From: Uliginosibacterium gangwonense DSM 18521
GTDB taxonomy: Bacteria > Pseudomonadota > Gammaproteobacteria > Burkholderiales > Rhodocyclaceae
Length of the DNA stretch: 64,000 bases
Assembly: GCF_000373965.1 (NCBI RefSeq)
Contig: NZ_KB892867.1
Span: 124,001 to 188,000 of the forward strand
Reading direction: 5' to 3'
Shown here: piece by piece, positions 16,983-28,391 of the stretch
How positions within the stretch are numbered: position 1 is the stretch's first letter
Layout: each line of letters begins with the position of its first letter
The notes under the pieces: generated by a model
Told to the model about the DNA's origin: nothing
What the model saw: only the letters and a program-made list of their open reading frames with translations
Databases searched by the model: none
Made by a program: the position numbers and the translations under genes

Positions 16983-18902
16983 ATGACTGAACGGGCAGAA
17001 TTCACCGCCGAGAAGCGTGGCTTTCAAGCTGAAGTGAAGCAGTTGCTTCACCTGATGATCCACTCGCTGTACTCGAACCGCGAGATTTTTTTGCGCGAGT
17101 TGATTTCCAACGCGTCCGATGCCTGTGACAAACTACGCTTTGAGGCCCTGGACAACAGCGCGCTCTATGAGACGGATTCTGAGCTGAAGATCCGCGTGCG
17201 CTTCGACAAAACCACGCGCACCATCACGATTTCCGACAACGGGATCGGGATGAGCCGTGACGAAGTGATCGCCAACCTCGGCACCATCGCCAAGTCTGGC
17301 ACCAAGGAATTTTTCTCCCGCCTCTCGGGTGACCAGCAGAAGGACGCCAACCTCATCGGCCAGTTCGGCGTCGGTTTCTATTCCGCTTTCATCGTGGCGG
17401 ACAAAGTCACGGTCATGACCCGCCGTGCGGGCGAGGGCGCCGAAGCCGGGGTGAAGTGGGAATGCTCGATGGTCGGCGACGAAGCGGGCGAATACGCCAT
17501 CGAACCCTACATCAAGGCGATACGCGGTACCGACATCATCCTGCACCTGCGCGAAGGTGAAGACGACCTGATCTCCGGCTACAAGCTGCGCTCAGTTATC
17601 CGCAAGTATTCCGATCACATCATCCAGCCTATCCTGATGCAAAAGGAAGAATGGAATCAGGAAAAAGCCGAAAACATCCTGAGTGATGAAGAAGAAACCA
17701 TCAACCAGGCCAATGCCCTGTGGACGCGTAGCAAGAGCGACGTGACCGAGGACGAGTACAAGGCCTTCTTCAAGCACGTTTCCCACGACTATGATGACCC
17801 CATCGCCTGGTCGCACGCCAAGGTGGAAGGCCGCCACGAATACACCCAGCTGCTCTACATCCCCAAGCGCGCTCCTTTCGACCTGTGGGACCGCAATCCG
17901 CGCCACGGCCTCAAGCTCTATGTGCGTCGCGTCTTCATCATGGATGATGCGGAAAAACTGTTGCCACACTACCTGCGCTTCGTGCGTGGGGTGATCGACT
18001 CCAACGACCTGCCGCTGAACGTCTCGCGTGAAATCCTGCAAGAGAGCAAAGACGTCGACACCATCCGTGGTGGCTGCGCCAAGCGCGTACTCGGGCTGCT
18101 CGAAGACCTCGCAGAAAACCGCAAGGAAGACTACGCCGCCTTCTGGCGCGAATTTGGCCGCGTGTTGAAGGAAGGCTTGGGCGAAGACTTCGCCAACAAG
18201 GACAAGCTCGCCGGCCTGATGCGTTTTGCCTCCACCCATACCGACACGGCGGATGAAGGCGTCTCGCTCAAGGACTACATCGGCCGCATGAAGGAAGGTC
18301 AGGAAAAGATCTACTACGTGACCGCTGAGAGCTTCAATGCTGCCAAGAACAGCCCCCACCTCGAAGTCTTCCGCAAGAAAGGCATCGAAGTGCTGTTGCT
18401 CGCCGACCGCATTGATGAATGGGCCGTGGGCTACCTCACCGAATTCGAAGGCAAGCAGATCGTCTCCGTTGCCAAGGGCGACCTCGATCTAGGCAAGCTC
18501 GAAGACGAAGAGGAAAAGAAAAAGGTCGCCGAGCAGGCCGAAGAGTTCAAGCCGTTCCTCGAAAAGGTCAAGACTGCGCTGGGCGAACGCGTGAAAGAAG
18601 TGCGCGTCACACACCGCCTCACCGACAGCCCCGCCTGCCTCGTGGTAGAAGAAAACGACATGGGCGCCAATCTCGCCCGCATGCTCAAGGCCGCTGGGCA
18701 AGAGGTGCCAATAAGCGCCCCGATCCTGGAAATCAACCCTGGGCACCCGGTGGTGACACGGCTTAAGCTCGAAGACGCCAAGTTCGACGACTGGGCCAAC
18801 GTCCTCTTCGACCAAGCCTTGCTCGCCGAAGGCGGCACCCTGGACGACCCCGCCACCTTCATTAAACGCATGAACCAACTGATGCTGGATATGGCGAAGT
18901 AA
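16983..18902 (+). CDS. htpG: Chaperone HtpG (bacterial Hsp90)
   Basis: A 639-residue ATP-dependent chaperone. The N-terminal GHKL ATPase shows [14 protein letters not shown] (catalytic Glu in [10 protein letters not shown]), [11 protein letters not shown] and [17 protein letters not shown]. The middle domain has [44 protein letters not shown] and the C-terminal dimerisation domain is complete. GGAGGA precedes the ATG at 16983. A sigma-32 type promoter upstream and a strong terminator downstream make it a single-gene heat-shock unit. Confidence 0.98.
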   Translation: MTERAEFTAEKRGFQAEVKQLLHLMIHSLYSNREIFLRELISNASDACDKLRFEALDNSALYETDSELKIRVRFDKTTRTITISDNGIGMSRDEVIANLGTIAKSGTKEFFSRLSGDQQKDANLIGQFGVGFYSAFIVADKVTVMTRRAGEGAEAGVKWECSMVGDEAGEYAIEPYIKAIRGTDIILHLREGEDDLISGYKLRSVIRKYSDHIIQPILMQKEEWNQEKAENILSDEEETINQANALWTRSKSDVTEDEYKAFFKHVSHDYDDPIAWSHAKVEGRHEYTQLLYIPKRAPFDLWDRNPRHGLKLYVRRVFIMDDAEKLLPHYLRFVRGVIDSNDLPLNVSREILQESKDVDTIRGGCAKRVLGLLEDLAENRKEDYAAFWREFGRVLKEGLGEDFANKDKLAGLMRFASTHTDTADEGVSLKDYIGRMKEGQEKIYYVTAESFNAAKNSPHLEVFRKKGIEVLLLADRIDEWAVGYLTEFEGKQIVSVAKGDLDLGKLEDEEEKKKVAEQAEEFKPFLEKVKTALGERVKEVRVTHRLTDSPACLVVEENDMGANLARMLKAAGQEVPISAPILEINPGHPVVTRLKLEDAKFDDWANVLFDQALLAEGGTLDDPATFIKRMNQLMLDMAK

Positions 18903-18920
18903 TATAGTTGTGAGTTGTTA

Positions 18921-18946
18921 AAAAGGCCGCGCAAGCGGCCTTTTTT
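18921..18946 (+). terminator. Rho-independent terminator of htpG
   Basis: AAGGCCGC/GCGGCCTT stem with GCAA loop, preceded by an A-run and followed by six T, about 20 bases past the stop codon. Because of the A-run it could also act in reverse on the convergent gene side. Confidence 0.92.
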
Positions 18947-19003
18947 CCCACAGATGTAGGGCGCATTGAGCGCAGCGAACTGCGCCGTACGAGGTGATCC
19001 GAT

Positions 19004-19471
19004 TTACAATTTTTCGTCCCGCTCTGGTGTCGGTGTTGTAGCCTGAACTGCCGGGAGCAGGGCGGAGATGTGCTCGGTGACGAATCCCTGCATAGACAAC
19101 CAGTCAAGCGCACTCTGGTTATCATAGAAATTGCCAATCGCGGTGTCTCGGCGATACTCTAGGCTTTGTCCGTTGAGTAGGCGCACAATGAACTGATCCG
19201 GGACCAGTTTGGCAACTGCTACGACGCCATGCTGCCCTGCCCATTCTGTAAACTGCTGGGCTTCCTCAAGCCCTTCCGGTGTGCTTCCCCGCCACTGGCG
19301 TAATTCGTACAGCAGTGCCCAACGGATGGGGCTGCCTGCTTGCCGCCAGGCGTTCTGGACTGAGGCCACAGCATCGTGAATGCCTTGACGGTTGAAAGGG
19401 CCGTGCATGATGACCACGCAGATCTGGTCCTGCCAGTACACGACGTGAGCTCCATGTTGCGAGAAACGCAT
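19004..19471 (-). CDS. Hypothetical protein, STAS/SpoIIAA-like
   Basis: A 155-residue cytoplasmic protein. The pattern of an early beta strand (ICVVIMHGPFNRQGIHDAVASVQ), IRWALLYELRQWRG, and a late helix after YDNQSALDWLS resembles STAS-like SpoIIAA folds seen in uncharacterised betaproteobacterial proteins. There is a low-complexity C-terminal tail. No catalytic residues are recognised and no function can be named. It is convergent with htpG across its terminator. Confidence 0.55.
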   Translation of the reverse strand: MRFSQHGAHVVYWQDQICVVIMHGPFNRQGIHDAVASVQNAWRQAGSPIRWALLYELRQWRGSTPEGLEEAQQFTEWAGQHGVVAVAKLVPDQFIVRLLNGQSLEYRRDTAIGNFYDNQSALDWLSMQGFVTEHISALLPAVQATTPTPERDEKL

Positions 19472-19745
19472 GCTGTCCTCCCGGACACCAGAAGGGGACT
19501 CTACTTAAGTATAGGAGCTAGATCGTGATGGGCATTCGGGGTTTGCCCGCGTGTAGGGGTTAAAAATCTCTGGCGAAGATCTCGGAATAGCGGAGGACCG
19601 ACCGTCTCCAGAGTTAAGGCCGTAACCCGGAGCAGGCTGAAAAAGCGTAGCACCCTCTGACGCGTGGCGACTACTTGAAACGATAGCCTGCATCGGATGG
19701 TACTTTTGGTTCATCTGCTTTGCGTGCGCGGGGCGCAATGCTATG
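19472..19745. other. Intergenic region with an unassigned paired region
   Basis: About 270 bases without a convincing gene. AATCTCTGG near 19565 can pair with CCAGAGTT near 19608, a stem that could be part of a leader on the minus strand for the STAS-like gene. I could not match it to a known riboswitch. Confidence 0.3.
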
Positions 19746-20624
19746 TCAATAGACCTCTTTGGGGTTGAGATAGTATTGCTTGTAGTCGAAATCGATTCGA
19801 TCAATATTTGGGGTGCTTAGGTATAGGATTTTACGCTTGGAGAGATTGGCGAACACCAGGGCTTCACGAAACTCGTCAAGCCAGAGTTTCTTCATCGTTC
19901 CGTTTTTGTAGGCAATCTGCATGCCTGCTTCAATTCTGCGTAGGGCTTCGCTATTGCTTTTGTTGGAAAAGAAAAAGCGCGGCAGGGCGTAAGCCACAGC
20001 GATATGGGTATCGTAATCCAGATTGCGTATTTTTTGATGCTTTTTGAATTCCGGTTCAAGTTCGTTGATGCCCCTGCAGAACAGGTCGATCCGGCTGGCC
20101 GCCACCATGTTGAAAAGGCTTTCGTAGCTAGCCACTTCTGTGACTTTCAAGCCGTTGTAGCGCAAGATCGTGACATCTGCCCAGCCAACGCCCTGGCCGA
20201 TGTTGAATGCTTTGAGATCATCAAGTGTATTAACCTGACTGAACGCTTTTCTTGCCAAGGGTGATACAAAACATATGCGATACCCGGTGACGCCAAAATC
20301 AATTGGAACATGCACATAATCAATTCCCTTGTCGAGAAAATCATTTGTAAAAGTCGTCATGACTAAAAGATTGGGAAGTGAATTTTTTGAAGTTTCGACC
20401 AAGGCCCGCGCTGTATTCATGGGCGGAGATACCCGTATTTCATAATCGTCACCGGTAGCGGTAGCGTCGAGTGCCAGCTTGATGAGTTTGAAGTTATAGG
20501 CTTGGCGCGGATCGCTTTGGCTTTCCGGAGCGGTCAAAGTCACGATCAGCTTTTCTGTGCCAGCCCAGCAGGCATTGCAAAGCAATGCAGCTGCAAGCAA
20601 AGACCTGAAAAAAACTGCGAACAT
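19746..20624 (-). CDS. Orphan periplasmic binding protein (SBP_bac_3-like)
   Basis: A 292-residue secreted protein with a signal peptide ending near ACWA. The mature part (EKLIVTLTAPESQSDPRQAYNFKLIKLALDAT, PMNTARALVETSKNSLPNLLVMTTFTNDFL, NTLDDLKAFNIGQGVGWADVTILRYNGLKV) follows the two-lobe layout of the amino-acid type of binding protein with a divergent ligand pocket. No ABC permease is nearby. The codon use is more AT-rich than neighbours. Ligand and role unknown; a sensory or exchange function is possible. Confidence 0.7.
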   Translation of the reverse strand: MFAVFFRSLLAAALLCNACWAGTEKLIVTLTAPESQSDPRQAYNFKLIKLALDATATGDDYEIRVSPPMNTARALVETSKNSLPNLLVMTTFTNDFLDKGIDYVHVPIDFGVTGYRICFVSPLARKAFSQVNTLDDLKAFNIGQGVGWADVTILRYNGLKVTEVASYESLFNMVAASRIDLFCRGINELEPEFKKHQKIRNLDYDTHIAVAYALPRFFFSNKSNSEALRRIEAGMQIAYKNGTMKKLWLDEFREALVFANLSKRKILYLSTPNIDRIDFDYKQYYLNPKEVY

Positions 20625-21017
20625 GTTGGTTCCTGTGATCAGTGCATGGATTTATCTTAGCATTTTCAATTTAAATGAAAGAATAAGATTGGGTAATTAG
20701 TGGTAAACCAGCGGACGTGCTGATCAGGCATCCCGGCTGTTTCTGTGCGAGGGTACGGGGTTTTCCGGGGCGAGGGCTTGTCGATTCTAGCTATTGATTC
20801 TGAACGGGCGCTTGAATCCGGCGCGTGGTGTGGCGCCTTCTCTATCCGGTAGCGGATTTGCAGCAGGAGGCTTGATTCAACGCTTAAGGCGCATCACTTG
20901 TAGCCGAGGGGGTAATTTGCTGCGCACGCGTTTGGGGGGCATTGTGGGATGCTGAAGGCGTCCCCTCGATGATTCCTGTTCTACCAAGTCAGTGCAGATA
21001 AGCAGGCGCCGAAAACA
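20625..21017. other. Intergenic region, no gene seen
   Basis: About 390 bases upstream of the binding protein gene and downstream of the isomerase. The first 70 bases are AT-rich, consistent with a promoter for the minus-strand binding protein. No reading frame with family resemblance was found in the rest. Confidence 0.4.
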
Positions 21018-21043
21018 ACAAAGCCCGCATCTGCGGGCTTTGT
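21018..21043 (-). terminator. Terminator of the RpiB-type isomerase gene
   Basis: Perfect 12-bp stem ACAAAGCCCGCA/TGCGGGCTTTGT with a two-base turn; on the minus strand it is followed by TGTTTT, 30 bases past the stop codon of the gene at 21073. Confidence 0.85.
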
Positions 21044-21072
21044 AATGTGATCAAACGCGCGGAGCGGATGGA

Positions 21073-21714
21073 TCAGGCAGCGAGCACGCCCTTCAGGTAG
21101 GCGGCGATGGCGTCGTCCTGGCAGTTGGCGAAGAAGTATTCCTGGAACTTCTCACCGGCGATGGCGGCCTTGAGCAGGTCTTGGTCGACTTCCTTCAGCA
21201 CGGTCAGCATGTCCTTGCAGGATGCGGCCTTCACATCCTTCAGGATGCCACGGTTCTTGGCCATGATGGCAGCGCGTTCCTTGGGGTAGCCCAGGCCGCG
21301 TTCGCCTTCGAACAGCTTGCGATACACGTCTTGCAGGTTCAGTTCAGCGGCCCAGCCGAAGCCCTTGGCGTAGGGCATGGAGATGGCGTTGCCGTCGTTG
21401 ATCTGGCCGAACAGGAAAGCGTCGGTGGGGTCGATCACTAGACCGCAGAACACGCCGGGCATGGCGTTGCAGGCCAGCATGGCGCCCATCCCGGTGCCAC
21501 AGCCGGTCACCACGAAATCAGCAGCTTTGGAGTTGAGCAGAATGCCAGCGAGCAGGCCGTTCATCACGTAGGTGAGTTGAGCCTTGTCTTCAGCGGCGTA
21601 CATCCCGTAGTTGAACACGGTGTGGCCCAGCGGTTCGACAACAGTCTTGAGCGCGTTGACGATCACGGCGTTCTTGGCGGCTTGGCTGTTTTCGTTGATC
21701 AGAGCAATTTTCAT
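21073..21714 (-). CDS. RpiB/LacA/LacB-family sugar isomerase, possibly DhuI-like
   Basis: A 213-residue protein, longer than the 150-residue RpiB. It has the family core with VTGCGTGMGAMLA (71-80; compare GTGIG in RpiB) and the run DAFLFGQINDGNAISMPYAKGFGWAAELNLQDVY. From memory the start MKIALINENSQA and this core resemble a longer branch that includes DhuI, an isomerase of unsaturated-uronate breakdown products; that assignment is inference and no uronate genes are nearby. A strong terminator follows. It appears to be a single-gene unit. Confidence 0.7.
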   Translation of the reverse strand: MKIALINENSQAAKNAVIVNALKTVVEPLGHTVFNYGMYAAEDKAQLTYVMNGLLAGILLNSKAADFVVTGCGTGMGAMLACNAMPGVFCGLVIDPTDAFLFGQINDGNAISMPYAKGFGWAAELNLQDVYRKLFEGERGLGYPKERAAIMAKNRGILKDVKAASCKDMLTVLKEVDQDLLKAAIAGEKFQEYFFANCQDDAIAAYLKGVLAA

Positions 21715-22132
21715 GAAAATCGTACCTTTTGTCTCGAAGATGACGCGTTGCGTCTCACGTTGAAAAATGTTGTTATTGCGGATCTGCGGGCCTCAGGCGC
21801 TGCCAGGAAAACAAACAGACACCAAGCCCATCAAAACCCCAAGGGTAAACCTGTATCAGTATAAACACAAATTGATCCTAAGCCCAAGCTCAGGACTGAA
21901 CTTTTTACGTTGAAGTTGCTGTTTTGTGATCGTTATCATCCGGGAAGAGGGAAAAGCAGCCGCCGCAGCCAGATTCGGGCGAAATGTCTGTTTCTCGGGG
22001 GGCTGGAGCGGGCTGTAGGAGTGGCTGACCGCACAGTGCCCGCCAATAAGGAATTCCGGTACGATGCGCTCAAAGCCCGGGCATGGCGCGGCCAAGCCCC
22101 GTGCACTCTATCGGTCTGCTGGAGGAATTATC
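21715..22132. other. Divergent intergenic region, no gene seen
   Basis: About 420 bases between the divergent isomerase and C45-like amidase genes. No reading frame with recognisable content was found, and no clear promoter boxes could be assigned. Confidence 0.4.
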
Positions 22133-22981
22133 ATGTCTGCCATACTTCGCCTGAGCCTTGTTGTGCTGGTGGTGAGTCTTCCCTTGCACGCGCAAGCCTG
22201 CACCCTGTGGGGGGCTGCCGGGGCCGATGCTGCCGATGGCACCATCCTCTCCAAGAACCGGGACTGGAAGCCCGATCACCAGCAAAGCCTCAAGCTCGTC
22301 CGCCCCGCACAGGGCTATGCCTATTTTGGCCTGTACGCAGAGGGTAACGACGAACCGGGGCTCAAGGCGGGTGTGAATGAGAAGGGGCTCTCCATCGTTT
22401 CCGCTTCCAGCAATATTCCCAACGCATCGCGTCAGCGCCAGTCCGGCAAACATGGCATCATGATCGACATTCTGCGCCGCTTTGCCAGCATTGACGCACT
22501 GCTGCCGCAAGCCGACCGCATATTCGCGGCCTCCTACGCCAACTTTTTCATGATTGCCGACGCGCACAAACTGCTCGTTGCCGAAATCGGCCTGGATGGC
22601 CGCTTCCGCTACAAGGTCGTTGATCAGGGTGCCACTGCCCACACCAACCACTATCTGGACGACGCCCTGGCAGGCCAGTTTGAAGACCAACCGGGGCGCA
22701 GCAGCGCCACCCGGCTCGCGCGTGTCAATGAACTCCTCGCCCAAGCCCCACGCCCGCTGACCGCCGAGCAATTCGCCCAGATCAGCCGCGACCATCATGA
22801 TGGCCCCAACAACAGCCTCTGGCGCAACGGCCGCGAACACACGCTCGCCTCCTGGATCATCAGCCACCCTAAAAACAGCGCCCCTCACCTGCGCGTCGTT
22901 CTCAACAACCCTGGTCAGGACGAAAGCATTCAGGAATTCACACTGGATGAGGCATTCTGGCAAAAAAACGATAATCCGTAG
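22133..22981 (+). CDS. Secreted Ntn-hydrolase, C45/choloylglycine-like amidase
   Basis: A 282-residue exported protein. The signal peptide ends LHAQA and the next residue is Cys23, followed by TLWGAAG..DGTILSKNRDW, the start of C45/acyltransferase-type Ntn hydrolases, in which an N-terminal Cys is the nucleophile. Signal peptidase cleavage alone would therefore create the active N-terminus. GVNEKGLSIVSASSNIP and YANFFMIADAHKLLVAEIG also fit. Such enzymes cut linear amides or peptides; the substrate is unknown. GGAGGA precedes the ATG. It appears to be a single-gene unit. Confidence 0.75.
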   Translation: MSAILRLSLVVLVVSLPLHAQACTLWGAAGADAADGTILSKNRDWKPDHQQSLKLVRPAQGYAYFGLYAEGNDEPGLKAGVNEKGLSIVSASSNIPNASRQRQSGKHGIMIDILRRFASIDALLPQADRIFAASYANFFMIADAHKLLVAEIGLDGRFRYKVVDQGATAHTNHYLDDALAGQFEDQPGRSSATRLARVNELLAQAPRPLTAEQFAQISRDHHDGPNNSLWRNGREHTLASWIISHPKNSAPHLRVVLNNPGQDESIQEFTLDEAFWQKNDNP

Positions 22982-23260
22982 TCATGTGAAATGCCTTGAG
23001 AAATGTAGAGACCGTCTTGCCAACCAAGCACTAAAATTGTGACAACACATTATTTGCGTCACCCGCAAATATGTTCATCATATCTATAATTTTCATGTGG
23101 TGGATTTTACGACAAAAGCGTTGGGAGACGCCTTCGGCTTTCCCAACCTACCGCACTGACCGTCCATAGGGGAGGAGGGGGGCATCAACCCGCGTAGCAT
23201 GGCGTCGTCAGCAAATGGCATGCAGGATTGCTTGCAAACGGTGGTGCCTGTTTGGTGCAA
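22982..23260. other. Intergenic region with a small hairpin
   Basis: About 280 bases between convergent genes. TATTTGCG (23051-23058) pairs with CGCAAATA (23064-23071) but no T-tract follows. No gene seen. Confidence 0.4.
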
Positions 23261-23605
23261 CTATTTCGGTAGCAATTTCCCTGTTTTCTTGTCCAGAAAA
23301 AACACTTGCCCCTTGTTGTTCTCCACGCGGATTTTTCCTTTTTGCAGCTTCAGGGCGTTGATGATCGTCCATTGCACATCTTGTTCGAGATTGGGTGTGG
23401 ATTGATCTGCCGACGCTTGTTCAAAGACGACCTGTTTCCAGAGTACTCGATCGGTTTTTACCACGCGGGCTTCCACGTAATTGGCGTGGCTACGGTATTC
23501 CACGCCATGATCCATCACAGGCTTGGGGTCGGCGACTTTGGCCTGTACGACTGCAGACATCAACAATGCTCCGAACATGATGGGTTGAAGGCTCTTGCGT
23601 ATCAT
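23261..23605 (-). CDS. Small secreted protein downstream of the M35 peptidase
   Basis: A 114-residue protein with a signal peptide (MIRKSLQPIMFGALLMSAVVQAK; cleavage near QA). The mature part is charged and has no cysteines: YRSHANYVEARVVKTDRVLWKQVVFEQ, then a Lys-rich end (LQKGKIRVENNKGQVFFLDKKTGKLLPK). I do not recognise a family. It starts 97 bp after the M35 metallopeptidase stop on the same strand, so co-transcription is likely, and an inhibitor, chaperone or secretion-partner role is possible but only inferred from position. Confidence 0.65.
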   Translation of the reverse strand: MIRKSLQPIMFGALLMSAVVQAKVADPKPVMDHGVEYRSHANYVEARVVKTDRVLWKQVVFEQASADQSTPNLEQDVQWTIINALKLQKGKIRVENNKGQVFFLDKKTGKLLPK

Positions 23606-23702
23606 GATTTTCTCTCTTGCAAACAAAAACGTCTGCAGATGTGAAATGGAAAAACCACTGCAAGCTTGGCTTGCAGTGGTGCGTGTCCGTCAAGTCTGAA
23701 GC

Positions 23703-24839
23703 TTACAGGCTTTCTGCGAAATGTTCGACGTTGTCGGCATTCTGGACAGCGTTGTCCGGGCTGCTGATGGCCAGGTCCTTGCCTTCTTGCAGGCCGTATA
23801 CGTAATCTTCTGTTCCACCGTTGATGAAGAAGTGACTGGATTCGTGGATGAGCGTACCTGCCTTGGAGTCATAGCCCGTGGCGGCCGCGCCCCAGTATCC
23901 GCGCCCGATGTAGATGTGATAGGGGTCGTTCTGCTGCACATATGCCATGTTGCTGCTGTATTCGCTGGTGTCGTCGCATTCCAGGCGGATTGTCTGACTG
24001 GCGAATTCTTTGGCGATGCCGTCGAAATGCGCCTTGACGGTGGCAAAGCGGGTTGCGGTGTATGCACCAAACCAGGTGTTGTAGAGTGTGCCGCCCTTTG
24101 GATTGGCCTTAATCCACGCAACTGCCTTGTTGTTGTAGGTGGTGGCGTTGGTGATGGCGGTTTTGAGGGTGGCCTGACGTGAGGTGGAGCAACTGGTGAA
24201 CTGCAGGGTCATGCCAGATGCCTTGACGACGGCGCTGGCTGCAATTGCAGATTGTGCGGTGGCTGTAGTCTTGAACTGGAGGGTGCCCGGCGCGCCGGTG
24301 AAGGACAGATGCTTGCTGTCGTCCAGATTGATGCCGGTTCTGGTGCGCGCGCGTACAACTCCTTGGGAGGCAGGGGCGCTGTCGAGCACACTCAACTGGT
24401 TGGCGCGGAAATTGATGGAGAAGTCTCCGCCACGCTCCATGTCATAGAACTTGGCGATGTCGATGTTTGCCGTATAAGCAGAGCCTGCCTTGATTTCCAC
24501 ATAGTCGCTGGCGGTTGGCGCAACGTACTTGACCATAATGCCGTGGTATGACAATTCCTGTCCGTCACGTGTAACACGGAACTGGTTGTTTGTCAGGTAC
24601 TGGCTATTGGGGAGTTCCCGTTTCAGTACCCATACAGAATGGGTGCTGACGTTTGTCAGGGTGAACTTTGCCAGTGGCGCAGTGCTTTTCTGCTTGTCAA
24701 ACGTGAAGGCTACAGATGCGTTGAGTGAGGTGTTTGGCGTAGCTGCCTGTGCAAACCCGGCACCTGCAATCAATAGTGCTATGACACAACTTTGTGAGGA
24801 TTTGACCCCAAGTCTAAATATGGAACGCATGATTTTCAT
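23703..24839 (-). CDS. Secreted M35 (deuterolysin/peptidyl-Lys type) metallopeptidase
   Basis: A 378-residue exported zinc peptidase. Signal peptide ends near AGFAQA. A beta-rich propeptide-like region (about 33-215) precedes the catalytic domain. HESSH at 332-336 gives the two zinc His and the Glu, and GTED at 342-345 gives the third, Asp, ligand of the aspzincin M35 family. DNVEHFAESL at the end is the typical C-terminal substrate-pocket segment. These enzymes often cut before Lys and serve in protein scavenging or virulence. The gene is less GC-rich than its surroundings, as is the 700-base region upstream. Confidence 0.85.
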   Translation of the reverse strand: MKIMRSIFRLGVKSSQSCVIALLIAGAGFAQAATPNTSLNASVAFTFDKQKSTAPLAKFTLTNVSTHSVWVLKRELPNSQYLTNNQFRVTRDGQELSYHGIMVKYVAPTASDYVEIKAGSAYTANIDIAKFYDMERGGDFSINFRANQLSVLDSAPASQGVVRARTRTGINLDDSKHLSFTGAPGTLQFKTTATAQSAIAASAVVKASGMTLQFTSCSTSRQATLKTAITNATTYNNKAVAWIKANPKGGTLYNTWFGAYTATRFATVKAHFDGIAKEFASQTIRLECDDTSEYSSNMAYVQQNDPYHIYIGRGYWGAAATGYDSKAGTLIHESSHFFINGGTEDYVYGLQEGKDLAISSPDNAVQNADNVEHFAESL

Positions 24840-25530
24840 TTTTCCTTCATGTGTTTGTGTGCTTTATGAAAAATTCGTAAGCAAATAGAATGATGCTGAT
24901 TGCGAATTTTGTGTTGACTCTATATGTGCTTGTCAATTTTAGTCAACGTATGAATTCGTTCTAAAATCATAAAAAATGTTCGATGTATAGTAAACATATG
25001 AAATTTTTGGGTTTTTTATCTGGGGGTTTGGGATTTTAGCCGACAGGCGTAGCCCATGAAGGTTTTGATGTCATGTGTGCCATTCTTCCGGATGGCGTAG
25101 AAAGAAGGCATATGAAGTTTGTATTGATATTTGATCGGATTTTGATCAGATCAAGGTTGGGGCGGGCGTGTTGGGTAATGAACGGGCTGTGTGTGAGGTG
25201 TGTGCAAGGCCGGGCCTTGATGCCAATCTCTATGCCAGCCGTGGGGCGAAGGTGGCATAACCCAGGTGCGTAGCGTGTTGTGGGTGGGCTTGGATGGTTG
25301 TATGCGAAGCGGCCCGGTTTGGTGGATAGCCCGATCCGCCCGGCGTGCTGGGTGCAGGCGACCATGTAGACGTGGGTAGCCTCGGGTATCCAGTCGGAGC
25401 CTAGGACGAGCAGGATCACGTAGACCTTGGTCAATAGGGGGCTTGTGTCGGGCGCCTCATAGCCCTCTTTGGGGATGCTGAAATGGCCCGTTGTTCAGGC
25501 GACTGTGCGCGGTTTGATTTTGCGGGGCGG
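24840..25530. other. AT-rich intergenic region upstream of the M35 gene
   Basis: About 690 bases without a convincing gene. Bases 24840-25040 are strongly AT-rich and include T-runs; they probably hold the peptidase promoter. The rest is of normal composition. A 132-codon frame at 25036-25434 on the minus strand has no family features and is regarded as spurious. Confidence 0.45.
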
Positions 25531-25537
25531 GAGGAAT

Positions 25538-25565
25538 AAAAAAGGAGCCCGAAGGCTCCTTTTTT
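25538..25565. terminator. Bidirectional Rho-independent terminator of leuS
   Basis: Twelve-base-pair stem AAAAAAGGAGCC/GGCTCCTTTTTT with a CGAA loop, 18 bases past the leuS stop codon; the T-runs on both strands allow it to work in either direction. Confidence 0.93.
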
Positions 25566-25582
25566 GCTCAGATCAATGCAGA

Positions 25583-28285
<2,703 letters not shown>

Positions 28286-28391
28286 CTACGCAGCATTGGC
28301 CGCAGTTCTCCTTGGGTTTTGTGTCAAAAGGGGGCGCGAAACGCGTGAAAAACAGGTGCAGGAAGGGGGGGCGGAATGGGTGCAGCCAGGA

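Noticed and set aside
17592..18359. Minus-strand open frame of 255 codons inside htpG
   Set aside because: Antisense shadow of a highly conserved gene; low-complexity Val/Phe-rich product.
19560..19620. Possible riboswitch in the leader of the STAS-like gene
   Set aside because: A pairing stem is present, but no known riboswitch core could be matched, including cyclic-di-GMP classes.
25036..25434. Minus-strand frame of 132 codons between the M35 gene and leuS
   Set aside because: No ribosome-binding site, no family features, and composition unlike coding sequence.
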